The notes: generated by a model not told the origin, from the sequence alone. DNA of 64,000 nucleotides from BOG-1155 sp963717985 (GCA_963717985.1 CAVQYC010000003.1:620001-684000); one strand, 5' to 3'; numbered from the stretch's first letter, positions 1 through 8,932 are shown. Translations and numbers: made by a program.

Positions 1-2979
1 GGGAGAGAGACAGTGGCCCCGCTCCTCACCGAAAGCAGGAGCGGGTTTTTCCGGTCCCCGAATTTGCAGCCCGTCAGCTTTTCGAGCTTCGCAATCTCTT
101 TTGCGATCCTCAGGCTAATATCCTTGAAAATGTACTTGTAGTCCGCAAGGGCATCGTAGCCTCGGAAGACCTCGGTGGTAATGATAAAACCGGGAGGGAT
201 GGGGAACCCCAGGGCCATAAGCTGCTTGAGGTAGTATCCCTTGTTCCCGATCAGGATTTGGTTGTCCATCTTCTTATCCGGCTTGTAGAGGGGGGTTACG
301 GTCATCTCCGGCTCGTAGGCCATGACTATGTTGAGTATCTGTTTGTTGTCCTTGAATTTCTCCAATTCGGCGCTCAATGTCCCGATTATGGCGTTGATAA
401 AGGCGTCCATCACCTGCAGACCGAAGGCGGAGGAGATGATGGACCTCAAGAAGTTCTCCGAAAGCTGGAATACCATCTCTTCGTCAACGGCGGGACCGGT
501 CGCGCCGCTTGCGCGACCCTGCTCGACCTGGCCGATGATGAGAGGGAGGTTCGGACGGTGCATGTCAATATAGTAGTCCCTGATGATATCCTGGACCCCT
601 TTCGAGATGAACCTGAAAATGTCGAGGTACTGGTCCACGGAAAACTGCTTTACCTTGAGGGCTGAGGTGATATATTTGACCTTCAGCACCAGTCCTTCTG
701 TTGCCAGTCCTTCCAGATCGAGAGCCTTTATGTAGAGCCAAAGGCATTGGTGTATCTTTGTCAGGGTACCCCTCGTAATGAACTTGAGGTTGAGCGACTC
801 CCTGAGCCGCTCGAAAAGGACGGTCGCGAGGCTCTCCAGTCTCAGAGAAAGGCCGACGGCCTCGACTTTTTCTTCCCTGTAGGTCCCGTACATGGAAGGA
901 ATCCCCGCCGCGATATGCCTCTTATAGTAGATATTCTCCGAATAATGGGTCTTTTCAGGGGAAAGGATTTTCTGTTTGAGGACCGAGAGGAAATCGAGGA
1001 CGGTTTCCAGGGCCCTCCGGTAATTCTTGCTCTTCAGAGACCTTTCGAGAGAGCGGAGGTGCAGGGGGTCGAAGAGATAGGTCTTTTCCAAATCTCTTAA
1101 CAGGTCCAGATGCTGGGGGTTGTATTTCTTGTAGAGAAGCTGGTAGAGGCGCAGCGCAGAGCCCCCCTCTCTCCCTATCCCTCTCAGGGACCCCTTTGAT
1201 CCCGTTGATCTCCCGGGAAATCCTCGCCCTGTCCCATTCCAGGAAGCCTTGCGGCCTCATGTCGACTTTCTGAAACAGCACCTCGAATATGCGGTGCAGA
1301 CCGTCAAAGTACTCATCCCTCGGCTTGATCACGCCGACCAGCTCGGGGGGGATATGGAGCTCGATATACGAACTTGCGCCGGAATGCCAGTATCTGAAAA
1401 TATCCTCCATGAACGTGACCAGCCGGCTGTTGCTCTCGACGTGTGACTGTTTGCGGACGAAATGGACGAGCTGGTCATTCCTGAATGAGAGCTCATCGAT
1501 CTTTGTGGATATCTCCCGGAGCTCGCCCTCAGCGCCTATTTCATTGAAATAGATGGGCAGGATGGGGAGGAGCTGCCTTACCAGGTTGTAAGCGGGTTCG
1601 ATATCCGAGTTGAGAAGGCTGGAGATATCCTTTTGCAGGAGGTCCGTGTCACGCACGAAGACGCCCCCTATCTTCAGGTTGACAATGAGGGCGGAGAGCA
1701 GCTTTTTTGTCCACCGGGGCTTCATGGCGATTATGGCCAGCCAGGAGCGTATGTTTTCTATGTGGGCCGAGTTTACCCGGATCTGCCACTCTGCGGTCGC
1801 TCCCGACACGTCCGGCTGTTCGAAGCCGAACCCTATCAACTCGCTGACAAAGGTGTCGACCAGGGGGTGGTTGTTCTGCTTGAAGACTTCTCGTGCAATG
1901 GTGGTGATGCAGGCGATGACGGTGTTCCGGTAGGTGTGCCTTGGGGTGTACCCTTTGAGGAGAAAAAATATTTTCCGGATGAAGTCGTTCAGGTTTTCAG
2001 GGGTCTCTTCCCTGAAAACCATGCTGAGGCAGCGGTTGATCTCGATGAGGGCGCTCCCGTGTATATCCGAAAGTCCGGTGGTATTGATCACCTTCAGGAG
2101 GAAATCGAGCTTGACAAGGTGTTCCCTACCGGCGTAGGCCTCAGACCTTTCAAGCTCGTCCGCGATGAGCAGATAGGCGTTCACTATCTGAAAATAATCG
2201 GGCATGTCGAGATAGGAGGCTAGCGCGCGCTCACCGGGCAAGACCTGTTGGTCCCCCATGGGCCTGACCCGGTCGAAGAGTATCCGGAGGTTCTCGTGGC
2301 TGATCGGCGCGATCAGCTCCAGATAAGCAGCCGCCATCTCGCGAGTCGCCCCGTCCGCGCCGAACCAGTCCGCGGGGTCGGGCTGGGAGAGCCAGAACTG
2401 GTAGGTAGCCCTGAACGCACGCTTGAGGAGGAGTCCGAGGGCATCGGCTGTGCCCGCGTTCATGCCGAGGAGGAACTCGGCCATATTCTTGACATAGGTG
2501 GAGCTTTTCTTGATAATCCCGTCGTCCAGCGGCGGGAGGCCGAGGAGGCGGTCGATCGTGCGGGAGAAAAGAGGCATGTTGCGCGTCAGGTGCGTGTTGC
2601 TCCTGGCAATGACTATGTTCAGAAAATCGAAAAGGTAGCGGACGGCTTTCTCTCTCGTCTCTTCCGTCACGTCGGCCCCTATGACGTCGAAGTGGATGTC
2701 GAGAATGGTGACGAGGGCGGAATAGCCGTCGGGATGGTCGTTGAAGTCGTAGAAATCGCCAATGGAAAGGGTCTTGAGCTGGGTGAGCACGTAATCCCAG
2801 TTGACGTAGGGGTGGTTCAACTCGACCAGAAGCTCCTGGGTCCGCCTCTGTGTGCCGTAATGGGTCTCCGCCACCTTGAGGAGGTCCCGGTACCTTTCAG
2901 GTATCTCGACCCTGGCGGCCGTGCGTTCCAGGTTTACCTGCAAGGCGGAGGACGTAAACTTTCCTTCCTGGCCGTCCAC
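1..2979 (-). CDS. PEP/pyruvate-binding (PPDK-like) protein, 3' partial, with apparent frameshift
   Basis: The gene starts at a GTG (2979) behind a GGGAGG ribosome site and runs off the left edge. The first ~600 residues are helical, with no domain I recognise. The frame then meets nonsense at about 1165. Removing one base from the six-C run at 1162-1167 joins it to a second open frame that stays open to base 1, about 385 more residues. That second part holds a stretch at about 190-245 (reading GNKGYYLKQLM then GFPIPPGFIITTEVF) typical of the N-terminal ATP-grasp domain of PEP synthase/pyruvate phosphate dikinase. The catalytic His and PEP domains, if present, lie beyond the edge. It is 36 bp downstream of the RsbW-like gene and probably cotranscribed. 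I read the break as a consensus error rather than a dead gene. Substrate and role are unknown. Confidence 0.75.
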
Positions 2980-3015
2980 TGACTACCTCCCGTCAATTAC
3001 CCGGGCTCAGCACCC

Positions 3016-3486
3016 TTACCGCTTCCCGCGCACCTCGCCCGAGACGAAAAAGCTGAGTACGTTTTCCTGTTCTACCCTCTTGTATTCAATATTGTCGATC
3101 ATCCTTTTTATCAGCCGCGCCGACGCCCTCATCTCATCGTCGCCCGGGACCTCCTCGCCTGCAAAAACAACGTCGGCGAGGAGTATGTTGACGGGTTCGC
3201 CGGTGTCGGTAATGGCGATGAGGAGTTTTCCCCATGGGTCGTGCTTGCACGTGATCTTGATTTCTCCGCTCCTGCTCCTGTACGCCCTGGTGACGACGTT
3301 CTCAAGGGCCGCCTGAAAGGCGGAGGCTACCTGTTTTATCCTTTCATCGCTGAAGCCCTCCTGCCTCTCCAGCGACGCGACAAATTCAACAATCTCGGGC
3401 AGGGCCGCCATCGAGGCGGGCCGGCTTATTTCTCCAACGATACTCGACTCCTGGGCATCTTGCCCAATGTTCCCGTTATCTGTCAC
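3016..3486 (-). CDS. RsbW-like anti-sigma factor / serine-protein kinase family ATPase
   Basis: This 156-residue protein starts at GTG 3486 behind TAAGGAGG. The central part (ALENVVTRAY, then GKLLIAITDTGEPVN) matches the HATPase_c_2 fold of RsbW/SpoIIAB-type regulators: an N-box Asn (ENVV) and a G1-like DTGEP segment. Such proteins bind ATP and either sequester a sigma factor or phosphorylate a STAS-domain partner. No sigma factor or STAS protein is adjacent. The next gene is the PEP/pyruvate-binding protein 36 bp downstream, so the two are likely one operon and the kinase may act on a partner encoded elsewhere. The first ~35 residues look disordered. The family call is good; the target is unknown. 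Confidence 0.7.
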   Translation of the reverse strand: MTDNGNIGQDAQESSIVGEISRPASMAALPEIVEFVASLERQEGFSDERIKQVASAFQAALENVVTRAYRSRSGEIKITCKHDPWGKLLIAITDTGEPVNILLADVVFAGEEVPGDDEMRASARLIKRMIDNIEYKRVEQENVLSFFVSGEVRGKR

Positions 3487-3607
3487 CTTCTTCCTCCTTA
3501 ATTCTTTCTACCCGGCCCGGAAAGAGGCGCCCTTCACCTGACGTCCGGGCGCCTTCCATGTTCGGGCATTGGCTGCTATGTGATCAATCGGTTCTTAAAC
3601 AGGCCAT

Positions 3608-3636
3608 AATATAAGGCGATTCAGTCGAGAAAACAA
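3608..3636 (-). promoter_or_regulatory. Candidate sigma-70 promoter for the RsbW-like gene
   Basis: On the minus strand a TTGTTT (-35-like) is separated by 17 bp from TATATT (-10-like), about 120 bp upstream of the GTG start at 3486. The -10 is good and the -35 matches 4 of 6 consensus bases. Found by eye, with no support beyond position and spacing. Confidence 0.35.
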
Positions 3637-3748
3637 GTCTTTCGAAAGCGGCGTCACGGATGTGCTTTCCGCAGGTAAGAGCCGGCCAAAGACGGCCTCC
3701 CCGTTCAGAAGAAGGAGAAATATCTTGTGTCACACGCGTTGTCCGGCC

Positions 3749-3777
3749 TTGTTTTTCGTGGGCAACTGAGCTATCCT
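3749..3777 (+). promoter_or_regulatory. Candidate sigma-70 promoter for the YchF-like GTPase
   Basis: TTGTTT and TATCCT are 17 bp apart, ending about 40 bp before the ATG at 3817. A strong AAGGAG ribosome site lies between. The rest of the 3487-3816 divergent intergenic region holds no credible gene. Confidence 0.35.
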
Positions 3778-3816
3778 ATAGAGTCTTTGCGCCCCCGGAT
3801 CAAGGAGATGGAATAG

Positions 3817-4872
3817 ATGCACCTCTCGATTATCGGCAGCCCTGCATGCGGCAAAACGACCCTGTTCACGGCGATGAGCGGGATCGCGGCCGACAGCGGT
3901 CCGAACAGGTCGAGTGTGGCCATTGTCGACGTGCCGGACGAGCGCGTGGACAGGCTCTCTGCCGTCTTCCATCCGAAAAAGACCGTGTACGGCCGGATTG
4001 AGGTCTACGATACGGACTCGATCCACGAGGGCGATATGAAGAACGAGGCCATCCCGGCGAAACAACTCCAGCAAATGAGGCTGAGTGACGCCTTCCTGGT
4101 AGTGCTCAAGAATTTTGACGGCGGCGTGCCCGCCAAACCTGCCGCCGATTTTCACAGCCTCCTCGCCGAATTCATTATCGACGACATGGTGCAGATCGAA
4201 AACCGTCTTGAACGGATCAAGAAACAGTCCGGCAAGAAGGACGGGACCATGCTGGAACAGGAAAAGGCCATGCTGTCGCAATGTCTGGCGCACCTCGACG
4301 AGGGATTGCCTCTCAGCGGCTTGAGTCTTCCGGAGTCTGAAGGAAAGGCGCTCAGAGGCTTTCAGTTCCTCTCCCGGAAGCCTCTCATGGTGGTGCTGAA
4401 CTGTTCGGAGGATATGATGGGCCGGCTGGAGGTCATCACCGCTGACAGCAGGCTGGCTTTGTCGGACGCGGCGCCTGTAATCGCCGCATGCGCGAGGTTA
4501 GAGGCGGAGTTCGTCGTGATGGCGCCGGAGGACCGTGCCGCCTTCATGGAGGAATACGGGCTCGCCGAGCTGCTCAGGGGCCGCCTGATACGTCTTGCGT
4601 ACCAGACGCTCGGGCTCATCTCATTTCTCACCGTCGGGGAAGACGAATGCCGGGCCTGGCCTATCCGTAGAGGCATCACCGCCCAGGAGGCGGCAGGCAC
4701 GATTCACACCGACCTGTCCGAGCGATTTATCCGTGCGGAAACGGTGGCCTACGAAGATTTTATCCGTTGCGGCGACTTCCCGGCCTGCAAGAAGGCCGGT
4801 CTCTGGCGGCTTGAAGGAAAGCAGTATATCGTTCAGGATGGAGATATCATGTCCATAAGGGCGGGAAACTAA
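3817..4872 (+). CDS. YchF/OLA1-like GTPase (DUF933/TGS C-terminus)
   Basis: 351 residues, close to the ~363 usual for YchF. The P-loop GSPACGKTTLF is at 7-17. NCSE near 195 is the YchF-type NxxE in place of the NKxD G4 motif, consistent with relaxed nucleotide specificity (ATP as well as GTP). The C-terminal third (LISFLTVGEDECRAWPIRRG, then DLSERFIRAETVAYEDFIRCG and the final IVQDGDIMSIR) is the DUF933/TGS-like domain. The expected DxxG of G3 is not preserved: the matching place reads YDTDSI. This suggests a divergent paralogue rather than the housekeeping YchF. The start is supported by AAGGAG eight bases upstream. It appears monocistronic, ending in the long hairpin at 4895-4945. Confidence 0.8.
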   Translation: MHLSIIGSPACGKTTLFTAMSGIAADSGPNRSSVAIVDVPDERVDRLSAVFHPKKTVYGRIEVYDTDSIHEGDMKNEAIPAKQLQQMRLSDAFLVVLKNFDGGVPAKPAADFHSLLAEFIIDDMVQIENRLERIKKQSGKKDGTMLEQEKAMLSQCLAHLDEGLPLSGLSLPESEGKALRGFQFLSRKPLMVVLNCSEDMMGRLEVITADSRLALSDAAPVIAACARLEAEFVVMAPEDRAAFMEEYGLAELLRGRLIRLAYQTLGLISFLTVGEDECRAWPIRRGITAQEAAGTIHTDLSERFIRAETVAYEDFIRCGDFPACKKAGLWRLEGKQYIVQDGDIMSIRAGN

Positions 4873-4894
4873 AACAAGCTTCCCGCTTAAACCC

Positions 4895-4945
4895 ACAGAA
4901 AGGCAAAGGCCCCGCGGGACTCCCGCGGGGCCTTTGCCTTTCTGT
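4895..4945. terminator. Perfect 25-bp inverted repeat, probable terminator of the YchF-like gene
   Basis: Bases 4895-4919 are the exact reverse complement of 4921-4945, with a single base between them, giving a very GC-rich stem 22 bases after the stop. There is no long T tract on the plus strand side, so it may act as a transcript end-stabiliser or a factor-assisted terminator. It separates the YchF-like gene from the thiolase-like gene. Confidence 0.7.
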
Positions 4946-5101
4946 CTCGCCGCTTTTTCCACAATCGCCTCTTTAGCCCGGCCCTTTACGGGCTTCGATA
5001 TTTCTGGATTTATCCCCCCCGAAGGTTTAAAATGCACGTGCGCGGTGACGCGTGTTGTCCTTTGCTGCCATCGAAAGGGGCGGGGACAGAAAGAGCACAA
5101 T

Positions 5102-6274
5102 ATGGGCAGCATAACAGGGAAAACAGCCATCGTGGGAGTAGGCGAATCGGAACTCGGGTATACCCCGGACAAGACGTTCCTCCAGCTCATCGCGCAGGCG
5201 ACGGACAGGGCGCTTGACGATGCGGGGCTGGCGAAGAACGACGTTGACGGCTTCTTCTCCGCCGGGTGGCTCACCATGGAGTCGATCATGGTCGCTGAGT
5301 ACCTTGGCATATGCCCGGCCTATTCGGACAACACGATGCCGGGTGGGTCCGCATTCGAATTTCACGTGCAGCACGCGGCGGCAGCCATTTCTGCGGGTCT
5401 GTGCGAAACGGCCCTTGTCTGTTATGCGGAGACGCGCCTCTCTGACCGCAAGAAGCATATTGCCATGAACTGGGCATCCGGGGCCGCACAGGAACCGGAA
5501 GAACAGTTCGAGATACCCTATGGGTGCTGGGTCCCTATTCCGACATATGCCCTCGCGGCCCAGCGCCACATGTACCAGTACGGCACGACGGGCGCGCAAC
5601 TGGCGGAGATTGCGGTGGCCGCGCGGAAATGGGCCGGCCTAAACCCCCTGGCCTCCATGCGCGACCCCCTCAGCATCGAAGATGTCCTTGCCTCGCCCAT
5701 GATGTCTACCCCCCTCCACCTGCGGGACTGCTGTCTCGTGAACGACGGAGGCGGGGCAGTCATTCTTACGAGCGCCGAACGGGCGAGAGACCTCCGAAAA
5801 AAACCCGTCCTGGTGCTTGGCTGCGGCGCGGCGCACACGCACCGGAGCATAACCGGCATGCCCGATCTTACGGTAAGCCCCGCAAAGGCGTCGGGTGAGA
5901 GGGCCTTTCGCATGGCGGGCATTCTCCCTTCGGACATTGACGTGCTTGAGCTTTACGATTCCTTCACGATCACCGTCCTTCTTCAACTGGAAGACCTGGG
6001 TTTCTGCCCGAAGGGCGAGGGAGGGCGGTTTGTAGAAGGGCAGCGGCTGGCCCCGGGCGGATCCCGGCCGACGAACACGAGCGGCGGGGGCTTTTCGTAC
6101 CTCCACACAGGCATGTTCGGCATTTTTCTGCTTATCGAGGCGGCCAGACAGCTACGCGGTGAGTGCGGCGACCGCCAGGTGGCGCACGCAAAGACGGCAC
6201 TCTGCAACGGCATCGGCGGCTCCCTCGCCTCGAGCGGGACCGTGATCCTCGGGATCGATGCGATAGGTGATTAG
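5102..6274 (+). CDS. Thiolase-superfamily protein (Ltp/SCP-x type) lacking the canonical Cys nucleophile
   Basis: I place the start at ATG 5102 (MGSITGKTAIVGVGES), the usual N-terminus of SCP-x/lipid-transfer-like thiolases. The frame is open further upstream but runs into unlikely sequence. About 390 residues. The position of the acylated Cys (NNCATG-type in SCP-x) reads MPGGSAFEF, so the nucleophile is replaced. The later SGGGFSYLHTG and LCNGIGGS segments keep the thiolase fold glycine motifs. It is followed 18 bp later by a zinc-ribbon/OB-fold DUF35 protein. Thiolase-like/DUF35 pairs are known as aldolases (for example Ltp2 with a DUF35 partner in steroid side-chain cleavage) or as components of archaeal-type acyl transferases. 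A condensing or retro-aldol reaction on an acyl-CoA is the likely role; the substrate is unknown. Confidence 0.85.
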   Translation: MGSITGKTAIVGVGESELGYTPDKTFLQLIAQATDRALDDAGLAKNDVDGFFSAGWLTMESIMVAEYLGICPAYSDNTMPGGSAFEFHVQHAAAAISAGLCETALVCYAETRLSDRKKHIAMNWASGAAQEPEEQFEIPYGCWVPIPTYALAAQRHMYQYGTTGAQLAEIAVAARKWAGLNPLASMRDPLSIEDVLASPMMSTPLHLRDCCLVNDGGGAVILTSAERARDLRKKPVLVLGCGAAHTHRSITGMPDLTVSPAKASGERAFRMAGILPSDIDVLELYDSFTITVLLQLEDLGFCPKGEGGRFVEGQRLAPGGSRPTNTSGGGFSYLHTGMFGIFLLIEAARQLRGECGDRQVAHAKTALCNGIGGSLASSGTVILGIDAIGD

Positions 6275-6292
6275 CTAATTAGGTGCGACGCG

Positions 6293-6703
6293 ATGACCGA
6301 CTATAAGAAACCCCTCCCGTACATACACGCGGAGACCAAGCCTTACTGGGATGGCGCCAAGAGACGCGAGCTCCTGATCCGGAAATGCCGGGCTTGCGGC
6401 CGGCACTACTTCTATCCCCGCGACTTTTGCCCATCTTGCTTTTCCTTCGACGTCGAATGGGTCAGGGTGAGCGGCAGGGGCACCATCTACTCCTTTACCA
6501 TCTGCCATCGCGGCGCGCAGGATTTCGAGGCCGACGCGCCCTACAACCTGGTCATCGTGGATCTGGAGGAAGGGGTTCGCATGATGAGCACGGTTGTGGG
6601 ATACCCGAACGAGGATTTGAAAATCGGCATGCCCGTGGAAGTTATGTTCGACGAGGTCACCCCCGAGGTCACGCTGCCCAAATTCAAACCGGTAGCGGGG
6701 TAG
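6293..6703 (+). CDS. Zinc-ribbon OB-fold protein (DUF35 family), partner of the thiolase-like gene
   Basis: 136 residues. A rubredoxin-like zinc ribbon (CRACGRHYFYPRDFCPSC, two CxxC pairs at roughly residues 34-51) is followed by an OB-fold (GRGTIYSFTICHRG, then PYNLVIVDLEEGVRMMSTVVG). This is the standard architecture of DUF35 proteins that bind acyl-CoA and form complexes with thiolase-like enzymes. An AGGTG ribosome site precedes the ATG. The 18-bp gap to the upstream gene makes translational coupling likely. The downstream intergenic region of 75 bp to the convergent cheV holds nothing recognisable. Confidence 0.88.
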   Translation: MTDYKKPLPYIHAETKPYWDGAKRRELLIRKCRACGRHYFYPRDFCPSCFSFDVEWVRVSGRGTIYSFTICHRGAQDFEADAPYNLVIVDLEEGVRMMSTVVGYPNEDLKIGMPVEVMFDEVTPEVTLPKFKPVAG

Positions 6704-6777
6704 CTCCCTACCGATCCCCGTCACCCCTTCGGCCTTCGATGCGTCCTCGTCATCTGGCTTTAGGGTAATGCCTGCCG

Positions 6778-7740
6778 TCAGCCGGCCGGGCCGGCCGCTC
6801 TTCTCCTCTCCACCGCTTCCTGCATGAACCGCATCAACGTCAGGTCCGGCTTCGAGAATTGTCCGTCAGCCCCTACCGCCTCTCCCTTATGCAGCAGCTT
6901 TTCAGTGATCAAAGAGGAAAAGAGGACAACCGGTATCGACTTGAGCGCCGGGTCATCCTTTATCAGTTTGCAGAGATGGTATCCGTCCATCCCGGGCATT
7001 TCGATATCTGTCAGGACCACATCGATATACGTGCTCAATGGTTCCCCGCCGGCGTCGCATTTTTTCTTCACCTCACCCAGGTACGACCAGGCTTCGTCGC
7101 CGTTCGCCATGGACTCGACCGCGAAGATGCGACTCTCCTCCAACCGGTTCTTGAGCGTCTTTCGAATGACGAGGGAATCATCCGCGTGTAATACTTGTAT
7201 GGGTTTGTAGTCGCCGGTGACCGTATCCCCAATCGTCCGGGAAAGGGATATCGCCAGCCGGGGGTCGACATCGCTAATCGCCTTTTCCAGATCCAGGAGA
7301 AAGACGAGTCTCTCACCCAACGTTATCACCCCGGTCACGGAATTGCTCAAGTCCTCCGCGTAGCCGTCAAGAGGCCTGATGTCACTCCAAGTGGCCCGGT
7401 GTATTCTCGTCACGCCCGATACAAGGAAGGCGGTCACGATACCGTTGAACTCCGTGATAAGGACCTTCGGCTGCATGTCCTCCACTCGCGCCCTTCCCAG
7501 CCATACGGCCAAATCCAGGAGAACAACCAGTTTGCCGCGATGGTTAAAGATCCCTGCCACAAAGGAGCCTCTCAGATGGGGAGGGCGCATGATCTCCGCC
7601 GGCATCGTGATGATCTCCAGGACCTTCGCGACGTTGACCCCATAATATCCCGTGTACCCGCCCTCCTCGATGAAAAGCTCCAGGATCTCCACTTCGTTCG
7701 TTCCTGTCTCAAGAAGGATGTTCGAACCGACTGTTCCCAT
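6778..7740 (-). CDS. cheV: CheV-type chemotaxis coupling protein (CheW + receiver)
   Basis: 320 residues. Residues ~15-170 form a CheW domain (GYYGVNVAKVLEII, RGSFVAGIFNHRGKLVVLLDLAVWL). A receiver domain follows from ~183: acidic pair in LHADDS, phospho-acceptor Asp in VVLTDIEMPGMDGYHL, and the conserved Lys in FSKPDL near the C-terminus. CheV links chemoreceptors to CheA and is tuned by phosphorylation. The ATG at 7740 follows a GGGGGA ribosome site. No receptor or CheA gene is nearby, so it presumably works with a chemotaxis cluster elsewhere; the CheB-CheR fusion at 17.8 kb is the only other chemotaxis-like gene in the window. Confidence 0.92.
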   Translation of the reverse strand: MGTVGSNILLETGTNEVEILELFIEEGGYTGYYGVNVAKVLEIITMPAEIMRPPHLRGSFVAGIFNHRGKLVVLLDLAVWLGRARVEDMQPKVLITEFNGIVTAFLVSGVTRIHRATWSDIRPLDGYAEDLSNSVTGVITLGERLVFLLDLEKAISDVDPRLAISLSRTIGDTVTGDYKPIQVLHADDSLVIRKTLKNRLEESRIFAVESMANGDEAWSYLGEVKKKCDAGGEPLSTYIDVVLTDIEMPGMDGYHLCKLIKDDPALKSIPVVLFSSLITEKLLHKGEAVGADGQFSKPDLTLMRFMQEAVERRRAAGPAG

Positions 7741-7982
7741 AATCTCCCCCTATGTCCTCTCTTAAGCTCTCTTTTAGGCCGCTCCGTGCCGGGCGGGGAA
7801 CGCCTTTGCTTTTCCGGCCGGACCTGCCTGATATAGTGTTGTCGGATACTGCGGGTCAACACTTAATGTCCGAGTTGAATGTTCTGTGGCGCGGGTCTTC
7901 TTCACAACTTATACTCTATATATTAAGGAGGGTCAGAATCGGGTGCTCTTCCGTAGCGAGGGGCGCAAAGGAGAGGTGAGCC

Positions 7983-8408
7983 ATGGCGATAATGGAGTCG
8001 GATCTATTCAAGGGCGTAAGCCAGCGCTTCATCACGAGGATAGCAAACGGCGCAGAAGAGCAGAGCTACAAGAAGGGCGCGGTCATCTTCAAGAGAGGTG
8101 AAGAGGCTTCTTATTTCTATGTCCTCGCTTCAGGTGACGTCCATATCGACATCGTCGAGACGGAAGCGGCATTGGCGGTCAATAGGGCTGGTGAGGTCTT
8201 CGGATGGTCGGCCCTCGTCGAACCCTACCGGTATACTGCAACAGCCAAATGTGTCAGGGACGCGCGCGTAATTAAAATCTCCCGCGACATCGTGGAAGCC
8301 GCCATAAAGGATCATCCGGGAGAGGGAATCGCCGTATTGAAGAACCTGACCGGTATTATCGCAAGCAGGCTGAGATACGCCTACCGGCAGCTTGTGCCCG
8401 AGGCGTAG
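7983..8408 (+). CDS. Single-domain cyclic-nucleotide-binding protein (CRP-type sensor without HTH)
   Basis: 141 residues forming a jelly-roll cNMP-binding domain: KKGAVIFKRGEEASYFYVLASGDVHI, then GEVFGWSALVEPYRYTATAKC. The phosphate-binding cassette keeps the Arg before TATA, but the usual FGE is GEVFGWS, so the cAMP ribose-contacting Glu is not where expected. After the C-terminal helix there is no DNA-binding domain. It may bind a nucleotide, haem or nothing and act through protein contacts. The start is supported by a purine-rich AAGGAGAGGTGA upstream. It is divergent from cheV; the 240-bp region between them holds a TATACT/TATATT-rich stretch near 7912-7925 but no convincing -35. Confidence 0.8.
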   Translation: MAIMESDLFKGVSQRFITRIANGAEEQSYKKGAVIFKRGEEASYFYVLASGDVHIDIVETEAALAVNRAGEVFGWSALVEPYRYTATAKCVRDARVIKISRDIVEAAIKDHPGEGIAVLKNLTGIIASRLRYAYRQLVPEA

Positions 8409-8505
8409 GGAAGAATGAGGCATCAGCTCGTGCAACATTACACTCCGCCGCTTCCCCATCCGAAAGGACCGCAGCGGCGGAGAAACCCGGGCGCTGCCCG
8501 GCTCC

Positions 8506-8533
8506 TTGACAATGAAAATAAAAGACTTACATT
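8506..8533 (+). promoter_or_regulatory. Sigma-70-like promoter for the glutaredoxin gene
   Basis: A perfect TTGACA (8506-8511) is followed after 16 bp by TACATT (8528-8533), about 43 bp before the ATG at 8576. Good match and position. Confidence 0.6.
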
Positions 8534-8575
8534 ACTACAGTGATCTAAGTTACGTGAAGCGTTGGGGGTTGCGGC

Positions 8576-8932
8576 ATGAAAAAGTTCAGTATGTACAGTC
8601 TCAGTACCTGTCCGTGGTGCAACAAGGCAAAACAGTACTTTGATGAACAGAAGGTCCCTTACAGCTACATCGATTACGATCTTGCCTCGGCTAAAGAGCA
8701 ACAGAGAATATCGCAAGAGATGAGCAGCTTCCAGGTGAAGGGGTTCCCTGTCATCAAGATCGGGGAAGAGGCTGTGGTCGGTTACAGCCTGGAGAAGTAT
8801 TCCGAGCTGATCAAGTCGGCATCATGTGAGTCGTATGAGTCGTCGGCAGCATGTGGGTCGTACAAGTCGTCGGCAGCATGTGGGTCGTACACCTCATTGG
8901 CATCATGTGCGTCGTATAAGTCATCGGAATAA
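8576..8932 (+). CDS. Glutaredoxin with a C-terminal nonapeptide Cys/Tyr repeat tail
   Basis: 118 residues. The first ~80 form a small glutaredoxin: active site CPWC at 12-15, the cis-Pro segment KGFPVIKIG near 55-63, and the glycine of VVGYS. It should reduce disulphides or glutathionylated/low-molecular-weight-thiol-modified proteins in the cytoplasm. The last ~38 residues are unusual: four tandem 9-residue units with Cys at 84, 93, 102 and 111 and Tyr at 87, 96, 105 and 114, following a CxSY pattern. Glutaredoxins normally end at ~80-85 residues, so the tail is an add-on of unknown role, possibly metal binding, redox relay or repeat slippage. Its own promoter is visible upstream, and a short hairpin follows the stop. 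Confidence 0.85.
   Translation: MKKFSMYSLSTCPWCNKAKQYFDEQKVPYSYIDYDLASAKEQQRISQEMSSFQVKGFPVIKIGEEAVVGYSLEKYSELIKSASCESYESSAACGSYKSSAACGSYTSLASCASYKSSE
8815..8927 (+). repeat. Four tandem 27-bp coding repeats in the glutaredoxin tail
   Basis: Units of 27 bp built around gcatgtgggtcgta recur four times in frame and encode the CxSY nonapeptides. The two central units are almost identical; the outer two have diverged. Exact periodicity of 27 suggests duplication by slippage or unequal exchange. Confidence 0.85.

Noticed and set aside
258..665. Plus-strand ORFs across 258-2982
   Set aside because: They are shadows of the PPDK-like gene on the minus strand, with no ribosome site and no domain signature.
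8815..8927. CRISPR-like repeat array in the glutaredoxin gene
   Set aside because: Units are contiguous, 27 bp, in frame and without spacers; they encode protein repeats.
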